Positions 51,892-64,000 of a stretch of 64,000 nt of DNA are shown in pieces; the first letter of the stretch is position 1; each line of letters opens with the position of its first letter. The notes beneath the pieces are model-generated. The model saw only the letters and a program-made list of their open reading frames with translations, ran no database searches and had not been told where the DNA came from. Source of the stretch: Trogon surrucura (Eukaryota > Chordata > Aves > Trogoniformes > Trogonidae); NCBI GenBank assembly GCA_020746105.1, contig CM036618.1, positions 91,940,122 through 92,004,121 on the forward strand, given 5' to 3'. Both the position numbers and the translations under genes were made by a program.

Positions 51892-53235
51892 ATAGAATCA
51901 TAGAATGTTTGGGATTGGAAGGGACCTCTAGAGACCATTTAGTCCAACTCCTCTGCTAGAGCAGGATCCTCTAGGGCAGCCACACAGGAACGCATCCAGG
52001 CAGTCTCCAGAGAAGGAGACTCCACAACCTCCCTGGGCAGTCTGTGCCAGTGCTCTGTCACCCTCACAGTGGAGAAGTTTCTCCTCATGTTGAGGTGGAG
52101 CTTCCTATGTTCTAGCTTACATCCATTATTCCTTGTTCTATTACTGGGCACAACTGTGAAGAGACCGGCACTTTCCTCTTGACGCCCCCTCCACAGGTAT
52201 TTATATACATTAATAAGGTCCCCTCTCAGCCCTCTCTTTTCAAGACTAAACAGCCCAAGTTCTCTCAGTCTTTCTTCGTATGAGAGATGTTCACGTCCTT
52301 TGATCATCCTCGTAGCTCTTCATTGTATTCTCTCCAGAAGATCCCTGTCTCTCTTGAATTGAGGAGCCCAAAACTGGACACCGTATTCCAGGTGCGATCT
52401 CACTAGGGCAGAGTAAAGGGGAAGGAGAACCTCTCTAGACCTGCTGGACACACTTTTCTTAATGCACCCCAGGATCCCATTGGCCCTCTTGGCCACGAGG
52501 GCACATTGCTGTCCATGGACAACTTACTGTCCTCTAGGACTCCAAGATCTTTCTCTATTGGGCTGCTTTCCAGCAGGACATCCCCTAATCTCTACTGGTG
52601 CCTGGTGTTATTCCTCCCCAGATGCAGGACTCTACACTTGTCCTTATTGAACTTCATGAGGTTCATCTTCACCCAGCTCTCCAGCCTGTCTAGATCACAC
52701 TGGGTAGCAGCACATCCTTCTGGTGTGTCAGCCACCCCTTCCAGTTTCACATCATCAGTGAACTTGATGACGGTGCACTCTATCCCCTCATCGAGGTTGT
52801 TAATGAAGATATTGAGCAAAACTGAACCCAGCACTGATCCCTGGGGAACACCACCGGCCACAGGCCTCCAGCTTGACTCTGTGCTGCTGATCACAACCCT
52901 CTGAATTCTACTGCTGAGCCAGTTCACAATCCACCTCACAGTCCAATCATCTATCCCATATTTCTTGAGTTTTCCCACAAGGATGTTATAAGAGATAGTA
53001 TCAAAACCCTTACTGAAGTCAAGGTATGTGACATCTGCTGCTCTCCCTTCATCTACCTATTTGGTCACGTCTTCATAGAATGATATCAGATTAGTCAAGC
53101 AGGATTTCCCCTTAGTAAATCCATGTTGGCTACTGATAGCCATCTTTTCTTCCATTTGGTTAGAGATGGCCTTCAGAATGAGCTGCTCCATCACCTTTCC
53201 AGGGATGGAAATTACTGCATGGGACTTTATGCCTT
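51892..53235 (-). mobile_element. CR1 LINE, 5'-truncated copy with degenerate reverse transcriptase
   Basis: Read on the minus strand, it begins just upstream of the RT core ([31 protein letters not shown]). It continues through [13 protein letters not shown], a [17 protein letters not shown] block and [17 protein letters not shown] to the [16 protein letters not shown] block. The plus-strand start TTCATAGAATCATAGAATG is the 3' tail. Decay is visible: a TAG in the stretch before VDEGRAADV, a frame break between about 52307 and 52592, and FTDD in place of the usual FADD, although the catalytic Asp pair remains. It is the longest CR1 copy here. Confidence 0.94.
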
Positions 53236-56200
53236 GCGTGATTAGTTGTCCTTTCTTAGGAGGTGGGGCTGGAGACTAGCTGTGGGACCTGCTCACAGGA
53301 CGTAGCATAGAGTCGATGGCTCCTGGGCTGAAGTGCCTGGTTAAGTAGGAGAACTCTTTCTCTTTGTCAGTGAGGGATGGGGAACCAGCAGCACTGGTTC
53401 TTGGAAAGCAGAGGCAATCTTTTGCCCAGAATTAGCCTGCAGCCTGGATGGCACCCACAGGTAGCAGGATGGGACTATACAAACACTTTTGCCTTAAAAA
53501 AAGATATCAAAAAATTCTATTGATCACTGCATAGAAAATAGTTCTGTGAGCAGCAAAGCTGCTGAGGTTTAATATATAGCTTTCTGTCTTATGGGTAGAT
53601 CTTGTGTGTTCTGGGCTGCAAATGTCAAACAAATCTCTTCCCAGAGACCAGATACCCAATATTTTGCACTTGCTGATGGCCAGTACTGTTGTCATTTTTC
53701 AATGGAACAGCAATAGAAGCTTCTCCTGAGTTCACTTTAAAAGCCTTGTAGGAATTTAATATATTTCACATCCCTATTCCTCTTAAAACGTGAGTGAAAT
53801 TGGCCATGTGCTCAGAAGTTATTAAGGGAAGACATGTATCATGATTACACATTTTCAATATCTTAGGAAACCAGGCCAAGAATAATAATGATATCAGTTT
53901 GTTGAATAAAATATTGAATATCACATCAGGATGTTTTTGCACATGAACTCTCCAGGTTTGGCAGATTCTCATTTGGAAAATGAATTATACATTATAGAGG
54001 TTTGCTGGAAAGTCAATTGTCTGCAGATTCCTCAGTAGGACAGATCTCTATCTTCTGCTCTTCCCCATATGAAAGACAGGTTATGAAGAAAGATATGCAT
54101 TAACTTATTTAGATCATAGGAAGTCAAAGAGGAAATGAGTTCGGATGGTTTATCTACTTTCAACATTATATAACAGAATAGGCCTAATGTCGGTCAACCA
54201 TGTCAGAGGGAGCTGATTTGTATTCACTATTTGTAAAACTAACTAAATGTGGATTTTGGAGTTTAAGATTCTACTTCTTCAAACAGTGGGTACATCCATC
54301 ATACAGGAAGCAATGCCTGCAGAGATGTTTAGCACATGCTCCACTTGAAGTATTTGTTGACTGCTGAAATAGAGCCTCTGATTATCTTTGGAACAAAGCT
54401 ATTTGACTGGTCTTTCAGGATTAAATACAAGGTGCAATAAATGCATGAAACTAGGATTGTATCTGAATGTAGGCAAAAATACTTAGTGGTTTAAGCAGAT
54501 CTTTTGGGGAAAGTTTTGGTTGTTTTTTTGTTTGGGTTTTTCCCTTCCCCTCAAAAAAGTCAGGAAAATAGAAGGCGGAGCAAACACTAGAAAGTAGGAG
54601 CATGTTGCTAAAATTATAAAATTTTTAATAACCGTAACAATAAATTGGAGAATTCTTCCAAATGTCTTAGCAGCACTTTGATCAGAGGTCAGAGAACTGG
54701 CAGGTTTTAAAGCCAGGATAATATTCATCTCTTTCAGCTTTCCTTACAGGATGAATCATAGAATTTCACCCTGCAATTCTTGGTTTGTACCCAAAGTATT
54801 TGAGCCAGGTATGAAAAAATTCAGTATTGACATAGACTTGAAGTCATGGAGAATTTACTGCATCCTTTCATAAGCTGTTTAACTGCTTAATTTCCTCACA
54901 GTAGAAATTTTGTGCTTTGCCACTTGAACTTACCTCAATTAATCTTCTAGCCATGGGATCTTGTTACGTTGTTATGCACAGCATTAAAGCATCTGGTTTT
55001 ATAATGGGAACACCAGCGCCTGCACTGAGTCGGGGATGTCTTCTCAGCAATATGCAGTTAACACGGAAACGTGTGTCACAGCTCCGAATGTATCAACGTT
55101 TTTCTCCAGAGTATCTCATCAAGCACAGAAATGAGAAACTTGTTGAGCTACCAGCAACAGAGGTGAAAGATGAGGCAGTCTTAGTACCAATTACTAGTTC
55201 TCCATGTGCCTCTCCTTAGTAGTGTTATCCAATGAGAGACGGTGATTTAATGTAGTCACCACACTGGCGCGTAAGATGGCAGAACTACATCTAAAGATAA
55301 AAAAAACACTGGTTCAGCTGTTTGTCTCGTCGCCTTTCCAGAGCTGACAGTATGATGCCTGACAAAGACCCAGTATTGGTCTGGTCACTTCTCTTACCAG
55401 AAGCACAAGCTCTCATTTTTGCTGAAGTCATGAAGGGTAACTAGCTTGATTATGTCTCTTCTATGTCTAGCAACACATTTTGAAAAACACTCGTGATGTT
55501 TCTTGTCTGCTTTCTAGTGTACAGAATCAGCATAAATATGAAGACTAAAGCGATCAACATATTTTAATGGAAATGCTCCATCTAGAGAGAGTGAAAACTA
55601 TTTGAGAAATTGCTACACTGACATTTTGATTTTGAAAGCTTAGGATAACTGTACAAGATTAAGCTAATGATATTCAAATGCTACAGTTAAATTTTTTGGG
55701 CACAGAGAATTTATTCACATCTTCTTTGTGAAACTTGCAATTGATTGGTCTCTAGTACTTTACGTTTTAATTTGTACTGTTTATATTATAAACAGGAATG
55801 TAAGATACTTTTCAGATCAGGTGAAAAAGCAGATTCTGTCCCCTAAAAGACAGTTTCACAAATTTCCACCAAACACAGAGATATTGCTAAGCTTCTCTGA
55901 ACATGAATATTGACTAATAAAGAGTGTTTGCTGAGCACTGTCTTCTGGGTTCAGGCTAGTTCATTTCATGAACTGAATCATATTATCAATAGCAGAAGTA
56001 GCAATTTTCAGAAGACATAATATTCAAATTATACGCATACTTTACCCTCACCTCATCCTTCCATTAAGCTCTGAGCATGCGTATTCCTTTTTCTTTGACT
56101 TAATTATTCTCATGAAAAGCACAACCTGTACAAAAAAATTCCCATGTTTGATTTTTTTTTTTCATAGATGTAGTGCTTTGTAGTATTTGCTCCTTGAAAA

Positions 56201-56552
56201 CCATTTGGGAAAATATGTTCACAACATAATTCAGGTAAAAGTATTTGTAACAATGAAGATCAGTGGTCAGATTTGAATGAGAAGCATTCTTATCTGGTAA
56301 TGTGTGCATTTGGAAGTGAGGAAGAGGGGGAGCATGGTGAAAAATGGGCAAATTGTAGTCTTGTTGCATGTGTGGATCAATCTGTTTGTTTTCAACCACT
56401 TAATTAGAATTAAAATTGTTCAATGGTTCCTAGACAATGTGTTCTTAGAGAAGTTTAGGTGACAAATCTGAATGATAGATATGTGGATTGAAGTCAGAGG
56501 GTTTTGCCTCCTACAAGGTGAGTTACCACAGACAGCCAAGTGTCCCCACCGT
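53236..56552. other. Intergenic DNA between two CR1 copies
   Basis: No gene was recognised. A 100-codon frame at 54917-55219 has no family signature. The sequence is otherwise AT-rich and featureless to me. Confidence 0.7.
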
Positions 56553-57033
56553 AAGAGGGATATAGATATATTGGAGCACATTCAGAGGAGGCCACAAAGA
56601 TGATCCAGGAGCTGGAGCACCTTTGCTACGAGGACAGGCTGAGGGAGCTGGGATTGTTCAGTCTTGAAAAGAGAAGACTTCGAGGGGACCTAATAGCTGC
56701 CTTCCAATACCTGAAGGGATCCTACAGGAAGGCTGGGGAGGGACTTTTTACAAGAGCGTCCACTGATAGGACAAGGGGAAATGGGTTTAAGTTAAAGGAG
56801 AAGAGATTTAGATTAGATTTTAGGAAGAAATTCTTCAGTACGAGGGTGGCAAGACTTTGGAATAAATTGCCCAGAGATGTTGTGGCTGCCCCCTCCCTGG
56901 AGGTGTTCAAGGCCAGGTTGGACAGAGCCTTGAGTAGCCTGATCTAGTAGAGAGGCGTCCCTGCCCGTGACAGGGAGGTTGGATTAGATGATCTCTAAGG
57001 CCCCTTCCAGCCTAGGCCATTCTATGATTGTTC
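56553..57033 (+). mobile_element. CR1 LINE, 3' fragment
   Basis: The sense sequence encodes the last ORF2 block ([32 protein letters not shown]) and [18 protein letters not shown], ending SLI and a stop at 56947. The CR1 3' UTR follows (GGTTGGATTAGATGATCTCT) with ATTCTATGATTGTTCTAG. One shift lies near 56590. It shares the diagnostic run ATTTAGATTAGATTTTAGG with the copy at 59890. Confidence 0.92.
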
Positions 57034-59889
57034 TAGTAGAAGTGAGCCTGTTTATTTGGAGACCTTGGCTTTGTGTGTGTATTTGCAATGTCACACATGT
57101 TGGTCCTTATCTCTGCAACCGTTTTTTTCTAGTTTTGTTCTAACACATCTGCTGACACCTACGGTACCTATTGTCCTGTAGCAGGGAACAGGTAATGTCT
57201 TTCACTTTGCTAAATCTGTCTCCCTTTGTGCCTATGAGTGCTTCCTTTGTTGCTTCTTTAGTGCAGCAGCATTCAGGCCATTTTAAAGTCTGAAAGCTTT
57301 AAAATTTTCTGTCTGCAGGCAGAGACCAGCACACAATGATTAAACTGGATTTGTCCAAACTGTTGCCATTTCATTCTTTCTCAGATGTTTTGTGGGGAAG
57401 TTGTTTGTGCCCTGAGAAGCAAACTATTGTGTGTGTTTGTTTGTTTGCTTTTTGAGCATCAGATATTTTTAAAAGTTCATTTTTCTGCTCCAGTGACTAC
57501 ACAAATAGCTACTATCCCTTAGTATTTGCCTGGAGGATTAGGACTAAAATTTAGAATAATGTACTCGGCATGTCTTTTCAGTTATTACAGAACTGCCACA
57601 TGAAGTATTATTTGGTGGCAATTTTATGATGTGTCCGAGTGGAATAAAATGTCTATTTTATTAAAAAAAGAATGCACCCAAGGACAGTGCAAAGGGACCC
57701 TGATACAAACATTTCGCAACAGGACACATTCTCATGAAGTGATTTAGTGTCTCAGCTGGGATTTCACTCCCAGGGAGAATACTAGAATTGTCACTTACTG
57801 ACACTGGTTTATTTTCAGTGGAGAATGCTGACTTCTGAAAAGGAGGAAAGGAATGAAGAACCATCTCATTTGTTTTATCCCTATGTTTGGTGGGTCAGGG
57901 CAAAATTATTTGGGGGCAATTGCGCTGCATTCTTTGTTAGATACTCATTCCTCAAGTGCTGAGCAGGGAATTTTATTGCTTTCACTTGGGGTAGTTAAAA
58001 ATAATAAATTGTGTTTGAGAATAGGAGATGTACTTTATATGTCTCCTGTAAACTTTGCGCTCAAAGATCTCTATCAGCTGTGCAAATGCACCAGGAACCC
58101 TGTTAACATCTGGCAAGCAGCAAACAGAGGAAAAGATAAGTTTTATAAAAAAAATATTTAGTGTAATATTCTAAAGCAAGTTTTTAATTAGGGTCTTTCC
58201 CCTCCCTTATTCTGCATAGGCCTATGCAGAATATGCTGCTTCCATTGACAGTTCCGATTCCAGTGTAACTACAACTACTGGACTGTCTTGTTTGAACTGA
58301 ATTGTCATTGCTGCATTTTGGAAAACAGAGTTCTTAATCTTGACAAAGAGCCGTGCATGTAGGACTGTCTGTGACTGCATGTCTGCAGTCAGCACATGCC
58401 GGTAGGAGATCTAAAGCTAAATGACTCCTTGATTTTTAACTGACATGGAATGTAAATTGAGTAATAGGCAGAAACCCTAATTTCTTGAGAGCTATGTTCA
58501 TAACTGGAAACCATTGGAGTTGTAATTAACAAAATGGAAAAAGCCACTTTCAGCATTATTTTCTCATAGGAAGAGCTCTTTTTAATGATAAAATGTGTTA
58601 TGACTGCTGTTCTTGTATGTAGGTGGATCAATATATGCACATGCATAGGCACAGAGGAAAATGATCCATTTCTTCTGTTTTTATGTCATGCCTGAGAAGA
58701 AGCCAAATTTTAATGTGTAGAATAGACACACAAACGCAACAATGCGTATTTTGTTCTAGTCTGCTAGCACTGGCTCTCAGTACTTTGTTTCTTGATGAGA
58801 AATCCAACTCAGACTTAAAACTTACTTTGAAATTTTTGAACATTTGTAACATTTTCTGAGAAACTGTCCATGCTTTGTGCCCAGAAAATCCAGAGATTAT
58901 TTAAGTGAACTTTCTCACATTATAGAAAAGACTTTACAGATGGATGATCTGCTGCCTCTCTGGGTGCCCTGAAGATTGGCAATATCTACTTTACTTGCAT
59001 GTCTGTGTCTCACTGATACTATCCACTATCTTCTTTTCAGTGAATTAATCTTTAATTTTAAGCCTCTCATGGGTATGCCAGGGCTCAGGCTGGACACTCT
59101 CCTGAGTGACACACACACCCATGTGTGAGGTAGTACACTGCAGTGGTGCTGCTCTCTACCAGGAGTCACTGGCTGTGGCATGCAGGTGGATATTTCTGGC
59201 AATCCTAACTCACTATATCAATGCCTAAAGTCTCTGACAATTTGTCTTTATATTATGATAGCTTCTTGTGGTTTTAAAAGAATTTACTAACGTTACAAAG
59301 ATCAATTAATAGAATTTAAAATGTAATGTGATTGCCAAAGCTACAGGCAAGAATATCTCTTGCATCTGTCCTTGAAGAGAGTCTACAAAAAGGGATGGTT
59401 TTGGTTACTCCATCTGCCTTGTCTTCTCTTTCCAGCCCTGCAGACAGATTCTTGTTTTCTGTCCCTCTTGTGTACGGCTGCACAGGGATGGCAGAACCGG
59501 TGACTGCATGGTGGAGTGCAGAGAGGTTTGGGCAGAAGGACAAAAGGGGAGTTGGATTAGAAAAAAGTGAGCATTACTTCCACTGCCTGTAACCCTCTGT
59601 GAGACAGGAAGCATTCTGAGAGGACCCCAGCTCCTTGAAGGTGTTTGACTTCTCCAAAGTCTCCTGCAAGAGAAAGGGAGATATAGAGATCTGCACATCC
59701 CTACCTGATGGGAGGTCAGGCCTTGATCTTGGAGAATGTCTCAATTTCATATCGTCCTTGGGCAGCTTGAAGATGCCAGCAACTCCAGTGCACAGGCATT
59801 AGGGTCTTGGAGTAGGTAAACTCCAAACTAAGTATATTCTAACAAAATAAACTGCTTGGATACGTGAGCGGTATCCTTCTTGGAAGGTG
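57034..59889. other. Intergenic DNA between two CR1 copies
   Basis: It contains a 26-base perfect palindrome (58208-58233). No gene or other repeat was recognised. Confidence 0.7.
58208..58233. repeat. 26-base perfect palindrome
   Basis: TATTCTGCATAGG at 58208-58220 is followed with no spacer by its exact reverse complement to 58233, centred on AGGCCT. Complementarity stops sharply on both sides. Confidence 0.93.
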
Positions 59890-60268
59890 AACATGCCCTC
59901 TCCTTGAGAGGAGAGGGCTTTGGGGAGACCTTGTGGTGGCCTTCTCGTGGGGGTCTACAGGAAAGGCGGGGAAGAACTCTTTATCAGGGGTTGTAGTGAT
60001 AGGGTGAGGGGTAATGGTTTCAAACTGAAAGAGGGTAGATTTAGATTAGATTTTAGGAAGAAGTTCTTTACTGTGAGGGTGGTGAGGCACTGAAACAGGT
60101 TGCCCAGAGAGGTTGGGGATGCCCCCTCCCTGGAAGTGTTCAAGACCAGGCTGGATGGGGCTTTGAGCAACCTGGTCTGGTAGAAGGTGTCCCTGCCCAC
60201 AGCAGGGGGCTTGGAATGAGATGATCTTTAAAGTCCCTTCCAACCCAAACCATTCTGTGACTCCATGT
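59890..60268 (+). mobile_element. CR1 LINE, 3' fragment
   Basis: The sense CR1 ORF2 end starts in the [19 protein letters not shown] block, has an in-frame TGA in the conserved HWNRLP position (CACTGAAACAGG), and ends with the 3' UTR (GATGATCTTTAAAGTCCCTT) and CATTCTGTGACTCC. It is the same subfamily as the copy at 56553, judged from shared ORF2-end bases. Confidence 0.92.
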
Positions 60269-63200
60269 TCCTAAATGCTCTGATTAATCAAGAGCTAAAT
60301 TGTCACAAAGTCAGTGATGCTCTTGTTTCACTGGAATGGAATGTGGTAGGACAAGTTCAATGTATGTTGTGATACACTGAGTAACTAATAGGCTGGAACT
60401 GCTTAGAGTCAAGCACTTAATAACGGCCGAGCTTAAAGTACCAGAATACAGCAAAATCTTTTGGGAGCTGCAGTTCCTGGAAGAAAACACTCTCCAGTGT
60501 GTCTGTGTTTAGGTAATTTCTTCCTCCTTTCTTCTCACCATCCACAAGGTTCTGCTGTGACGACTGAGGGGCATCTCTTTCATTGTCTGCTGCCTCTGCA
60601 GAGCCTTCTGAGCATCCGGATCAGACAGGTATATTTGTGTCAAGTCACAAAATATGGGCGATTTTAATCAGGACATTCTAAACATCTTAGCAGATGTCAA
60701 GCAGCCATATTCAGAATTGCCAACACCTTTATTTTTATCTTACTCAGTTTGTTTTCAAGCTTGAACATGTGTGTACACTCAATTTAGAACTATTTGCATA
60801 CCAGCTTTCAGAGTTCAGTTATTTTTGAGTTAACCCCATAAAAATAAAAATAAAATAAAAAAGTGGGTGTCATTTGATTAGAAGGAGAAGGTGAGATGAC
60901 TTGAAGGCAGAAATAAAAGACAATTTTTCTTTCAAATCAGTTAATAAAACAAAGAAAAGGAAAAAACTATGCATGGAGATCAAGCATAGGAAAATCTGAT
61001 TTCCTGAGGAAGGTATTCTCTTTCACTTCCTTCCTTCTCCAAAAGTAAAAATTAATCTCACTTCTGGATCCATAAGACTTGATCCTTATAGTCATGTATG
61101 GGAGGTCTGCTGCACAAGGAATTTGCAGCACTTCAGGGCAACTTATGGCTAGCCCACTAATGCCCCATGCGTCTCTACAAACACATACTTTATTATTAAT
61201 ACACTAATACTGATATTTTTCCCAGTTTCCAATTAGGTCAAAGTGCATTTAAATTAAATATCCAACCAAACTTTTTTCATACGCAGGATATATAAGGGGT
61301 AGATTCCATATGCCTTGCAGTTAACATCTGCTTGCAGACATATGTCATATGTTTGTGCACGTAAAAACAGCGCTTTCCCTACAACTATGAGATTGCTTAA
61401 TAAGACTACTAATGGCATCATCTAGCTTTATAAAGTCCAATGGCTATTAATTCTCCTTAGCGCTAATCTGACTTTATGGCATTTTTGTACGTGAAGGTCA
61501 GAAACAGGAAGAAATCTTCTCTGAACTTGGAGAAGCAGTAAAGCCACTCTCTGCGGCTGCTACTGTGTTAGCCGGGCTGCAGTTACAGCCAAGACTGTAT
61601 CTTTCTCTTGGTAGAAAGAGGTCTCAATTTCTATTTGGCTATTAAAAGCAGTGGTCCAGATGCAACATCTGGCTCAGGATATCCCTAAACTGCTGATTGT
61701 CGGAAACACGGAGGATGTTTGGCGGATGGAGTGGGGAAGGAATCACTCTGCATGCACCCTGTTCTTATATTCTTTTCCTAAACATCTGCCTCAGCTGCCA
61801 AAGGCAGGATATTGGACTAGATGGATCTTTCATTTGACCCGGGATGGCAATTCCTGCGTATTTGGGGGGTGGAGTGGGGTGTGGCTGTGAACTTCTCCAT
61901 CTACCAGAATGTGAGGATCCCAAATATGACTTTCCCCTCCTGCCTAAAGCTTTATGGCTGTAGGGTTTAATCTATCATCTGTTTTCTTCAAATCCTGATC
62001 ATAGCAGAAGTACAGCAGAGGAGGAGGGGCAGAGTTGGCCCCCTCCTCAAGGACTGTGTATTTTTATGTGTTTATGTATTTATTTTGGCTTTGATGGAGA
62101 TTCTTTTTTTTTTCCCCCTCTGAATAGGGAGTTCAGAAAAGTGACATCATTTTTAATCCTTGACAGTTTATGGGCTTTGAAAGAGATTCTGGATAACACT
62201 GAGCAATTAAGATGCCATTTTAATAGTTCTTTCAAGTGAAATCAAGTGAGTAATTAAATAAAATTGAATGAGGACCATGTCAGGCCACCCACAAGCTCTT
62301 ACATCCGCTACAAATAGATGAAAAAGTCAGGGCGGGAGAAAAATGCTGTGTGCCTAAGTGGTCCTATTTACGTATTATTGGGTGACTCTAGGAATGAGGC
62401 TTTCAGCTGTAAGGGCTGTTTTATTTGTACAAAGTTTCCAAGCAAGAGCATGCAAGATTGTCAAGTGCTATTCAAGCCACAATTATCTTTTTAAATTCTA
62501 TACCGTGGTGTTAATGCCATTGTTTTGTAGAGATGGCCTACTGTAAAAGTCACAGAACATAAACAGAATTCTTTACATTAAATGCTGGAGTAGAATTTCT
62601 GCTGCCTTGTTATTTATATGATTATACATGGATGCTTGTCAAAAGTTGCTTTAGAACACAAGCATGGGGTATGGTATTACACATGCTTTGCATTCATTTT
62701 ACACAGATAAAAAAAGCAAAGTGCGGGCAAGGAAAAATAAGTGCTTTTGAGATCTACAGTACGATAACTAAGAAGGTATTGATGAAACGTGGTATCATTC
62801 TGTTGTATATCAGTTCCTTTTCTTAGAGGAAAAACCTCTTTTCTTGTCTTTAAGCTTTTCGACTCCTACACATTAAATTTTATGCTAGGATTCCTCACTG
62901 TAAGTATTAACTAGAAACTGTATTTCTGAAATTTATTCTTTGTATTGCAGCTGGAATGCCTAAACCTGACTTAGATCTATGCAAAATGTCAATAAAATAT
63001 TGAAAAATATCTCATTTGAAATTAAAGCAGAGATATTAATATGATAACATTCAATAACAGTTTTGAAAAGTTGACTTGCATCTACAGCATTACTTTTCCT
63101 GAAATGAGCATGGAGGGGGGCTGCGGTTCAATACAATAGCCAAAACAATCTCATCTTATTTCACATACAGATTCACAGAAAAATTCATATTATTCCTCAA

Positions 63201-64000
63201 GAATTTCCTTTGTAGGATACCTCCTGGGCACATCTGATGGAGCGGGTACCAGGTAGCACTTCCTGCTCATCCCACATAAATCCCTTCATCTCGTTGGTGT
63301 GTTACAATCAGCTGATCAGCACTCAGTGCCTGTAAGTGCTATGCTAGTGCAAATACATACTTGCCATTTTCTTCCTCTTTTAAAACATGATTTTCTGTTT
63401 TTACTGTGAATTTGAGACAATGCAGGCCCCCTCTGGTGGTCAAAACAACATCTGTACACTTCTATGGGATTTCACTCTAAAACAATTTGCTGAGGGGCCA
63501 AAATGTCTGCTTTACGTTTTAAAGTCATATGACCATAGTTAGTTTGCTTTTCTAAGAAAACCACTGGAATGAGCCAAAAGTGGAGGAGAAGAATGCGTAG
63601 GAGAGGTATTCTAACATGTGTCAGGTCCCAGGAATGTGGTTGGTGACACTGATGGGTGCACGCAGAGAGTAGCTGCGAAACTCATTGCACTGATTCTCCC
63701 TGCCCGACTAGTGTGCAGGAGCAGGGATGGTGCTCAGGATGCCAGGACTGGGCCTGCTGTTGCAGGCAGGTCGGATCATTAGGGAGAAATAGGAAACAAA
63801 CTCTTACTACTGAGAGAAAAATACCCGCCTAATGTCATAGGCTGCTTTTTCCCTAATTGCTGGAAACCACAGGGATGCTTGATGTGGCGTATCCTAGTAC
63901 AGAAAGCAAGTATGGGTTGATTTTCTGGTTTCTAAGGCTCTCGTCTAATTTGGTAGAGTTGGGCTCATGATAACAAAAACATTTGGAGTCACATAGAGGG
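60269..64000. other. Intergenic DNA, possible conserved non-coding stretches
   Basis: No gene or CR1 was recognised. There is a short AAAAT simple repeat at 60838-60862. The stretches around 61200-61510 and 62140-62340 look like vertebrate conserved non-coding elements (AT-rich, CpG-poor, many TAAT cores), but this is an impression only. Confidence 0.6.
60838..60862. repeat. A-rich simple repeat
   Basis: Units of AAAAT/AAAAAT run from 60838 to 60862 (ATAAAAATAAAAATAAAATA). Confidence 0.85.

Noticed and set aside
52506..52904. 132-codon plus-strand open frame
   Set aside because: It is antisense to the CR1 reverse transcriptase region that reads on the minus strand.
54745..54775. ATGAATCATAGAATTTCACC resembling a CR1 tail
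   Set aside because: Only about 15 bases match and the CR1 3' UTR sequence does not follow.
31011..64000. Possible LTBP1 exons downstream of TTC27
   Set aside because: Expected from mammalian gene order, but I found no EGF-like or TB-domain coding stretch with splice sites in this interval.

Overview
The window is vertebrate nuclear DNA, most likely from a bird. Three things point there: short coding exons with GT-AG borders separated by multi-kilobase AT-rich introns; ten recognisable CR1 LINE fragments as the only obvious interspersed repeat family, several ending in the ATTCTATG-type 3' tail typical of avian CR1; and no Alu, B1, L1 or other mammalian repeats that I could recognise. Turtles and crocodilians also carry CR1, so the bird call is an inference.

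Region 1 (1-30550) is the 3' half of one protein-coding gene on the + strand, which I identify as TTC27 (tetratricopeptide repeat domain 27). Eight coding exons (5259-5486, 12114-12212, 15198-15250, 17682-17847, 22617-22814, 26197-26308, 26889-26989, 30314-30436) join without a frame break. They give the last 359 residues, a TGA stop and an AATAAA signal 90 bases later. The first 5.2 kb is the end of an intron, and the N-terminal half lies outside the window. The exons encode TPR helix pairs followed by a conserved C-terminal helical region. The introns hold five CR1 copies, one of them (13387-14648) young enough to keep most of its reverse transcriptase readable.

Region 2 (about 30600-31010) is a short GC-rich segment starting roughly 100 bases after the TTC27 polyadenylation signal. 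It has four CCAAT boxes (two in each orientation), a GC box and a CACGTG E-box, and looks like a promoter for an unannotated downstream or divergent transcript.

Region 3 (31011-64000) is intergenic as far as I can read it. In mammals TTC27 is followed by LTBP1, so this is probably the TTC27-LTBP1 interval, but I see no LTBP1 exon. It contains five more CR1 copies, an AT-rich low-complexity block between two exact 28-base direct repeats, a perfect 41-base inverted repeat with 427 bases between the arms, a long near-perfect hairpin with a 3-base loop, a 26-base perfect palindrome, small tandem duplications, and some AT-rich stretches that could be conserved regulatory DNA. Long open frames here lack any family signature I recognise.

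I found no operon, CRISPR array, RNA gene or clearly new biological system. The best leads are structural: the inverted repeat at 34873-35381, the hairpin at 37572-37629 and the promoter-like segment at 30690-31010.
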